NCBI RefSeq assembly: GCF_021018805.1
Contig: NW_026960607.1
Span: 2,544,501 to 2,608,500 of the forward strand
Origin: Prinia subflava
Lineage: Eukaryota > Chordata > Aves > Passeriformes > Cisticolidae
Direction of reading: 5' to 3'
DNA length: 64,000 nucleotides
Shown here: positions 61,201-64,000 of the stretch, piece by piece
Numbering within the stretch: position 1 is the stretch's first letter
Layout of the letters: each line of letters begins with the position of its first letter
Made by a program: the position numbers and the translations under genes
The notes under the pieces: model-generated
Told to the model about the DNA's origin: nothing
Databases searched by the model: none
The model's input: only the letters and a program-made list of their open reading frames with translations

Positions 61201-61417
61201 ATATAATAAGTAACACCAGGATTACACCAAATCACAAAATAATCCAAATCACCAATACATTACACCAAATCACAAATAAATTATCTCTATCTAAGATTAA
61301 TTTCTACCAGTGAAGGGAAATGCCAACACATGTGATGACAACTCAAGAAGAATGAAAAGTTTTGGAAGATTTCAGAGAACAAATAATAATTATACTCACA
61401 TCATCTCCACAATACAT
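31794..61417 (-). CDS. ANXA10: Annexin A10 gene (11 of 12 coding exons found)
   Basis: Annexins bind membrane phospholipids through four repeats of about 70 residues. ANXA10 is the family member that has lost most calcium sites. Coding exons: 61400-61417, 52111-52192, [exon 3 not found], 48331-48444, 41584-41674, 41133-41212, 38450-38503, 38225-38318, 35679-35774, 34984-35042, 32638-32760, 31794-31862. Lengths 114, 91, 80, 94, 96, 59 and 123 match the conserved annexin exon pattern. With a 95-bp exon 3 the total is 975 bp, or 324 residues plus stop, the length of human ANXA10. The end reads ALLAICAGDTEDY, diagnostic of A10. Repeat III (ACQQKTGEHKN) and repeat IV (HEFGFHNKT) lack the Gly-rich calcium loop, as known for A10. 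Problems: exon 3 is missing from view, and the exon 5 acceptor is AA, not AG. The gene may be inactive or the sequence may carry an error there. Confidence 0.93.
32638..32760 (-). CDS. ANXA10: ANXA10 exon 11
   Basis: Exactly 123 bp, acceptor TTATTTTAG, donor AAA|GTAAGT. Reads EFGFHNKTVIRILIARSEID to SLFHDIK, the body of repeat IV. Confidence 0.96.
33219..33601 (-). mobile_element. Solo ERV LTR, family F (copy 1)
   Basis: 383 bp with a perfect 6-bp target duplication GTCATC at 33213-33218 and 33602-33607. On the minus strand it starts TGTAGCAAGAAC, includes a GGGCCTCAGACC-like U3, a TATA-like TATATAACCC and AATAAACAAG, and ends AGTTTCAGCTTCA. It interrupts an older sequence that resumes at 33608. 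Confidence 0.88.
33608..34090 (+). mobile_element. Older ERV LTR (3' part), interrupted by family F
   Basis: Ends with TAGCAGATACCTGTCTTTCAAACCAAGACA, a terminus shared by songbird ERVL-like LTRs, after a CTTTAATTTTCTAAATTAGAATAATT segment. The 5' part should lie left of 33213, beyond the inserted family-F LTR, but its start was not fixed. Confidence 0.6.
34984..35042 (-). CDS. ANXA10: ANXA10 exon 10
   Basis: Exactly 59 bp, acceptor CCTCCTAG, donor CAT|GTGAGT. Reads LCICDKLSYFAYRLYNAIH, linking repeats III and IV. Confidence 0.95.
35679..35774 (-). CDS. ANXA10: ANXA10 exon 9
   Basis: Exactly 96 bp, acceptor CTCCCCAAG, donor ATAG|GTAAAA. Reads FQEFQNISGQDIVDAINECY then DGYFQELLVAI, the second half of repeat III. 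Confidence 0.95.
36330..37013 (-). mobile_element. Solo ERV LTR, family E (copy 2)
   Basis: 684 bp, plus-strand left end TGTTATAAATGCC and right end ATTTATTACA, flanked by a perfect 5-bp TCAGT (36325-36329 and 37014-37018). Minus-strand TATAAAACCCGAGCCCC and a poly(A)-like signal are present as in copy 1. Lies in the intron between ANXA10 exons 8 and 9, in the gene's own orientation. Confidence 0.85.
37680..38054 (-). mobile_element. ERV LTR, family F (copy 2)
   Basis: Homologous to 33219-33601 and 51533-51907. The doubled motif AGGCCCAAATCTGAGG is seen at the U3 end and AATAAAGAGGAG (complement) near 37762-37773. Ends are set by comparison with the other copies; no clean target duplication was found. 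Confidence 0.75.
38225..38318 (-). CDS. ANXA10: ANXA10 exon 8
   Basis: Exactly 94 bp, acceptor TAGATTAG-type (AG at 38319-38320), donor GG|GTAATC. Reads ILWEACQQKTGEHKNMLQMI then LCNRSHQQLWM, the start of repeat III without the calcium loop. Only 131 bp of intron separates it from exon 7. Confidence 0.94.
38450..38503 (-). CDS. ANXA10: ANXA10 exon 7
   Basis: 54 bp, acceptor TTCCCTCAG, donor ATG|GTAAAT. Reads GTRMEGYADPSTAVQDAM, the linker between repeats II and III. Confidence 0.94.
41133..41212 (-). CDS. ANXA10: ANXA10 exon 6
   Basis: Exactly 80 bp, acceptor AACCTAG, donor CAG|GTACTG. Reads YNTDLQQDIDSETSGHFRDT then LMNLAQ, the end of repeat II. Confidence 0.95.
41584..41674 (-). CDS. ANXA10: ANXA10 exon 5 with altered splice acceptor
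   Basis: Reads GVDTEEKCLIDILASRSNME to EAYLM, the start of repeat II. The family length of 91 bp requires the exon to begin at 41674, but the two bases before it are AA (minus strand 41676-41675) instead of AG. The only AG is one base later (41675-41674). Using it gives a 90-bp exon, and joining to exon 4 would read Lys-Glu-stop. The donor is a good GTAAGC. A single G-to-A change (C-to-T at plus-strand 41675) explains this. Confidence 0.92.
42074..42098 (+). repeat. Oligo-T tract
   Basis: About 20-25 consecutive T in an ANXA10 intron. Confidence 0.8.
42694..43120 (-). repeat. 3' LTR of family G element
   Basis: 427 bp, collinear with the 5' LTR. Differences cluster at the U5 end and near the U3 start. 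Confidence 0.92.
43121..45070 (-). other. A-rich internal region of family G element without pol or env
   Basis: About 1.95 kb, very AT-rich (A-rich on the element's sense strand), in sharp contrast to the GC-richer Gag-like ORF. No frame longer than about 65 codons and no retroviral enzyme motif was seen. The sense strand ends CAGGGTGAGA before the 3' LTR, a short purine-rich stretch that may act as a polypurine tract. Confidence 0.6.
43541..43704 (-). CDS. Candidate 3' exon of a spliced accessory product in the family G element
   Basis: An acceptor TTTGTTTGTCTCCACAG lies just before 43704. The frame then reads TDSKKVPAKEVESQLRKRKG, continues about 35 residues with no stop, and ends at 43541. 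RKRK is a basic cluster of nuclear-localisation or RNA-binding type. There is no suitable ATG in frame in the exon, so it would need joining to an upstream donor. Unproven. Confidence 0.3.
45071..46393 (-). CDS. Gag-like ORF (matrix plus proline-rich and basic regions)
   Basis: 440 codons without interruption, from ATG at 46391-46393. It begins MGTRQS, giving a Gly-2 myristoylation signal for membrane targeting. Residues of about 1-90 form a compact Lys/Leu/Trp-rich helical block (KKLVKWVYKNFLDTN, VEFWDKIGLKLH), as in betaretroviral matrix domains. The middle is Ser/Pro-rich and contains PPPSPPQYPG, whose PPQY fits the PPxY late-budding motif. The last 90 residues are strongly basic. No capsid major-homology region or CCHC zinc knuckle is visible, so this is not a whole Gag. 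The frame is intact although the LTRs differ by about 3%. It could supply a membrane- or RNA-binding accessory product, or simply be a young remnant. The assignment rests on motifs and position after the primer site. Confidence 0.75.
   Translation of the reverse strand: MGTRQSVEQRDTFCYFNYKLTIQDYKFERKELKKLVKWVYKNFLDTNTAETVTVEFWDKIGLKLHNSKKKSALKLRPIFKTVLDFVTEEGERLSSEKTLETAERETLGKASKSNHKKGAQKVKCKKAPAHLRREDKNPSSDPPSHRKNRFDLLLRSRHGAAQSPPPSPPQYPGVGPVPALAKQAKVPFQPPSPPPQSPGTRYGRSWSVNFERASFEQSPENAGSENHEKRGTLPISEAEAEVPCGRARCSPTLLHAQSDVSLSSSHSSAGSSPSRGSPKPRAPPRVVTHSRDRHALAVRSVGTGCDIPELVLPKMAAPMPEECKQTPMKNQKVSHTSCSFSDDLEDSTASIDPWHKIRKETSTPGPARLRQQKSKTKQKQGQSKTEAVKVYRRLKPSKKTEQRQLTVQFQQPRYKVDFVQKKTVMKTTTRIHQSSRLKIP
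46400..46410 (-). promoter_or_regulatory. Putative retroviral major splice donor
   Basis: CCG|GTGAGTG on the minus strand, about 10 nt upstream of the Gag-like ATG. Sequence and place resemble the major donor of simple retroviruses. Confidence 0.6.
46755..46772 (-). other. Primer binding site, tRNA-Lys type
   Basis: The minus strand reads TGGTGCCCGAACAGGGAC, 17 of 18 bases matching the complement of the tRNA-Lys(UUU) 3' end used by many retroviruses. It stands 2 nt from the LTR end, as retroviral primer sites do. Confidence 0.88.
46775..47201 (-). repeat. 5' LTR of family G element
   Basis: 427 bp; sense strand starts TGTAGTCGTGC and ends AATCTCGATA. An ATTAAA poly(A)-like signal followed by TTTATTTT lies in the second half. 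An ATTGG box and AAATAAGCCC precede it. Confidence 0.92.
48331..48444 (-). CDS. ANXA10: ANXA10 exon 4 (end of repeat I)
   Basis: Exactly 114 bp, acceptor TTTTCAAG, donor AAG|GTAAAC. Reads DLITDLKENLSHHFKEVMVG through ELWHALK, matching annexin repeat I. Confidence 0.95.
48445..50687. other. ANXA10 intron region where exon 3 is expected
   Basis: Exon 3 (95 bp, second part of repeat I) should lie between 48445 and 52110. No segment with the expected ILTQRCNAQR-like coding and splice sites was found. A 35-base T run lies at 49217-49251. Confidence 0.5.
49217..49251 (+). repeat. Long oligo-T tract
   Basis: About 35 uninterrupted T, likely the reverse of a poly(A) tail or an expanded homopolymer. 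No retrocopy was recognised next to it. Confidence 0.9.
50693..50940 (-). mobile_element. Truncated family C LTR
   Basis: Matches 18119-18360 (ACTGGTTTGAAAGCAAAACC, GAGACTCCAAGTCAGAAATA and onward) and then loses similarity. Only the 3' part of the LTR in its own orientation remains. Confidence 0.8.
51220..51271 (+). repeat. Three short tandem units TCTGAGAAAAAAA
   Basis: Three near-identical 16-18-bp units in a row. Confidence 0.8.
51533..51907 (+). mobile_element. Solo ERV LTR, family F (copy 3)
   Basis: 375 bp, starts TGTAGCAGGAGC and ends CCCTGGCTTCA. The perfect 6-bp target duplication GGCAAG lies at 51527-51532 and 51908-51913. The doubled CCTCAGATTTGGGCC motif lies in U3 and AATAAAGAGGAG near 51823. 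Inserted in the ANXA10 interval that should hold exon 3, opposite to the gene. Confidence 0.9.
52111..52192 (-). CDS. ANXA10: ANXA10 exon 2
   Basis: Acceptor TTTTTCCTTTTGTAG. Reads TQGMILPTPNFNPIMDAQLL then GGALQGI, the start of annexin repeat I. The donor is taken as GTATCT (phase 1), which needs a following exon beginning with two bases; that fits a 95-bp exon 3. Confidence 0.88.
53481..53907 (-). mobile_element. Solo LTR of family G
   Basis: Exactly 427 bp and collinear with both LTRs of the 42694-47201 element. Perfect 6-bp target duplication ATAAGG at 53475-53480 and 53908-53913. It is an independent insertion reduced to a solo LTR, in ANXA10 intron 1. Confidence 0.93.
53914..58377. other. 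ANXA10 intron 1, no exon seen
   Basis: AT-rich intronic sequence without recognisable repeats or genes. Confidence 0.4.
54478..54503 (+). repeat. Oligo-T tract
   Basis: About 25 consecutive T near the end of a T-rich stretch. Confidence 0.8.
58378..59519 (-). other. Unrecognised exon-like patches in ANXA10 intron 1
   Basis: Three minus-strand patches look more like exons than background. (1) 58944-59074 has acceptor CTGTGAACAG and donor GTAAGTACC and reads SDRMESLKIKNEMYKLLTAA and onward. (2) An open stretch ends at a GTGAGA donor at 59335 and contains LPGMLLVFQDKIDHGAVAVF. (3) A stretch ends at a GTAAAT donor at 58377 and contains LWSEKAVTFLLL. I recognise no family and phases between them were not reconciled. 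Chance is possible. Confidence 0.18.
59520..61399. other. ANXA10 intron 1, no exon seen
   Basis: AT-rich with no supported feature. A small duplicated phrase TTACACCAAATCACAAA occurs twice near 61222-61278. Confidence 0.4.
61400..61417 (-). CDS. ANXA10: ANXA10 exon 1, coding part
   Basis: ATG at 61415-61417 reads MYCGDD and stops at a GTGAGT donor (61394-61399). It matches the short ANXA10 N-terminus (M-x-CGD) and joins in phase 0 to exon 2. The tail is too short for the usual annexin regulatory N-terminus, as expected for A10. Confidence 0.85.
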
Positions 61418-63816
61418 TTTGATACGAGTCTAAGTTCTGTTCAGATGGAATAGTAGCTTCCCTAGACTAAAAGAGTAAATACAATTGTTATAATTAAACC
61501 TTGTTCTGTTTAGGAGATTTATGAGAAGCCATCCAGTCAAACTGATACGAAGTACATTAGGCTCCAAAGTAACAATGAAGCAAACCCTCTTGGTACCTTG
61601 TGTCCTTGGGTTTTATAGATTTACTGTGTGCTTAGTCATTAACCATGTATTGAATAAGTGTGATTGTATTGTGAGTAAACAGAGTCATTAGCACAATACC
61701 CTCTGTTCTGCTGTGTTGATTTTAGGAATCAGAATTCAGCTAGCCACAGAATGAAACACTCACCTACCAAAAGTGCTTGTGTTAATGATTTACTTTTCAG
61801 ATTGGATCTGGTCTAGTTCTTTTTTTTCCTCCTTGTGCTGAAACCACTCATCACTTGCTCTAATAGCTATTTGTAGCTGGCATGCACAGGAAGATGTTTT
61901 ATGGCCCTTATATGTCACCCAGAGTAATCAGGTAGCCTGAGTGGAACTCTGTAAATAAGGATCTTTTCATGCAAGTTACAACTTATAAAACCTTGCAAAG
62001 AGCTGATCAAAAATCCCGTACCATTGCTCTATTCAAGGACTTAGACAGAATCCCAACTATCCAACTGACAGTAAACTCAGATTTTTCATAGCTAATACCA
62101 TATTTTTCTGCTCATGATAACTATAATTGTAATAAACCATTGATAAAACAGGAAGTTTTCTCACACACACACACACAAAATATAAAACAGAGGAACATAA
62201 AAATAGAGATGCAGAATCAGTCTGTATATCCTCTACTACAACTGGAATAGAAGGCATAGGCTACTGTTATCCTGACTGAGTCCATTTTAGAGGGGTAATG
62301 TTTTCCAATAGTTGTACAGTGACAGTAGCTCAAAATCTGAATTAAATTACTCTAATTTTTCTTGGTTTTCTCAATGTATCCATCACAGACTTTGTAGCAC
62401 TTATTAAAGCATGCACAGGATTTTTTTTCATTACAATTAAGAAAGACTTTGGAAAGAATAAAAAAAAACCCCTTTTTTTGTAGACATAATACCTTAGCAG
62501 CTCTTCTAATCATTTAAAGCTATCTCTCGACTTGTATAAACACAGAAGTATTGATTTGAGTATAAGCATTTTCATGTCAGCCCATATTATGTGTAAAGGC
62601 TACAGGTGCATCTTTGAAACAATTGGAAGAGTTTCACAAAGAAGCATGAAACATAGGCTTCCCAGTGGCATGCCTTTACTTTCTCTTTTTTTCATTAGGG
62701 CTCTGTTAGGTATTTTACTTTACTGTAATTGTACCAAGTACATACTTTATCTCCGTATCTTGAGTACTCTTTGAGGGTGGCTGGGGAATACAGTTCCACT
62801 GTACTGGTAAGAAAAATGATCCATAAATAGTCTGCTCTGGCTGGTTAGAGGTGCTGAAGGTGGTACCTAGAATAGGATTCAGTCTCCTGATGATACATAT
62901 TTTAAAGCAGTGACAAGGATAAAAGAATATTTTAAGCCTATCTTTTTTACAGAATGATTAATTTTATGTCTATTTTCCTGCTGTGATTAAAATGTAGTAC
63001 AGTTAATCTTCAGTACAACAGAAAACAAATAAGGTTTACAGGGTTATGTTTTAGTCGGCACGTGTCTGAATCTTCAAGAACAATAGGGTGTAAATAAATG
63101 GTCAAAACCTGTTGTTCTATGAAATATTCATACCTGCATATAATGTGATGAAAGCACTTAATTGATTACTGAACTGTGGGCCTGACATTGGTCTGAATTT
63201 AGGCTTCAGGCTCTGCCAGTGTCTGTGTGAAAGGCAGACGAGCAACTTTCTCATGTTAGCCTGAGAAATCTAAAGGAGGAATTCAAACAAACCTTGGGAA
63301 GTGAGAAACCATCCGCAGGTGGTGTTTTTCCAACATGTTTACTGGAAAAAAATGTTTACTAAAGGGTATAGACACTGAATAACCAATCATGTTCTTTGTA
63401 CCAAACTACTCTATAAAAGTAGAATTTAGAAGAATAAAGTTTGCTCTCATCTTTACCATCATAGAGTCATGTTGCTATTTCTGTGCCGTCCGAAAACCAT
63501 AACAACACTGAACTAGATTGTGTTTTTAATGAAACTTTCAGAGAAAAGCTGTGAGAGAGTCTAGAGAAAACAGGAGAAAGGTTTCTACCTCCTTATCGCT
63601 TTGAATGTCCTTTGACTGTGCTTTCCTGCCATCTTTCCCCCAAGGTGAGAGGCAGGGCTTACCAACAAGGAAATTAATAACATATTTGTCCATGTAATGC
63701 TCAGCAAATGGATCCAGTGTTTGTGTACCAGACTGAGCCGCACTTTCAGATTTTCTTCAAGACTCAGTAGGTCAGAGGTATGAGTCATCTCTAGGAGAGG
63801 AGCTTATTTTAGGGGT
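61418..63816. other. Upstream flank of ANXA10
   Basis: Should contain the 5' untranslated region and promoter. No CpG island is visible. A (CA)n run lies near 62161-62178. A donor-bounded open patch at 63663-63760 (minus; DPFAEHYMDKYVINFLV) is noted but not assigned. Confidence 0.4.
62161..62178 (+). repeat. (CA)n microsatellite
   Basis: About nine CA units. Confidence 0.8.
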
Positions 63817-63817
63817 G

Positions 63818-64000
63818 TCACCATGAGATTTTCCTAGTTTGCTGAGCATTCATATTAAAGTAGAAGGTTTGCACCTTCTCACACTCTTTTCATGCAAACA
63901 GCAGATTGTTTTATAAACATTGATATTGTTTTCAAATTCCTCTCCAAGGAGAGGAGAGGTTGTGTGACAGTCCCTTTGACCAATGTGGTTGAGAGGTGGG
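63818..64000 (+). mobile_element. ERV LTR, family D (copy 2), cut by window edge
   Basis: Starts TGTCACCATGAGATTTTCCTAG and follows the same order of motifs as 18823 onward (CATTCATATTAAAGTAG, then AGGAGAGGAGAGG). The remainder lies outside the window. Confidence 0.85.

Overview
The window is bird genomic DNA, most likely from a songbird or a near relative. It carries CR1 LINE fragments, a dense set of endogenous-retrovirus LTRs with exact target-site duplications, intron-rich genes and a GC-rich promoter island. No prokaryotic gene layout, tRNA, rRNA or CRISPR array was seen.

Regions: 1-20.4 kb is intergenic and repeat-dominated (LTRs at 2161-3365, 4256-4920, 10533-11623, 18119-18686 and 18823-19518; CR1 pieces at about 9.9-10.5 and 13.8-14.8 kb). 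From 20.5 to 29.2 kb on the minus strand lies a RING/B-box gene of TRIM type. It has an intact first exon in a CpG island at 28.3-29.5 kb and a coiled-coil exon series including the 23-bp exon typical of TRIM genes. In place of SPRY it has a long Ser/Thr/Phe-rich last exon. That last exon carries two in-frame stops and a frameshift, and the coiled-coil exon is 1 bp short, so the gene looks decayed.

From 31.8 to 61.4 kb on the minus strand lies annexin A10 (ANXA10). Eleven of twelve expected coding exons were placed to the base. Their lengths plus one missing 95-bp exon sum exactly to a 324-residue protein. Exon 3 was not found. The acceptor of exon 5 reads AA instead of AG, which would move splicing by 1 nt and create an immediate stop. 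ANXA10 may therefore be disabled here, or there is an assembly error or polymorphism.

The ANXA10 introns hold many LTR insertions. The most interesting is a complete 4508-bp element (42694-47201, minus strand): two 427-bp LTRs about 3% apart, a 6-bp target duplication, a tRNA-Lys-type primer binding site, a splice donor, and one uninterrupted 440-codon Gag-matrix-like ORF with a PPxY motif. It has no recognisable capsid, zinc knuckle, protease, polymerase or envelope, so it looks like a non-autonomous retrovirus-derived element that has kept a reading frame. A solo LTR of the same family, also exactly 427 bp, lies at 53481-53907.

The remaining intergenic and intronic DNA shows no gene I can support.
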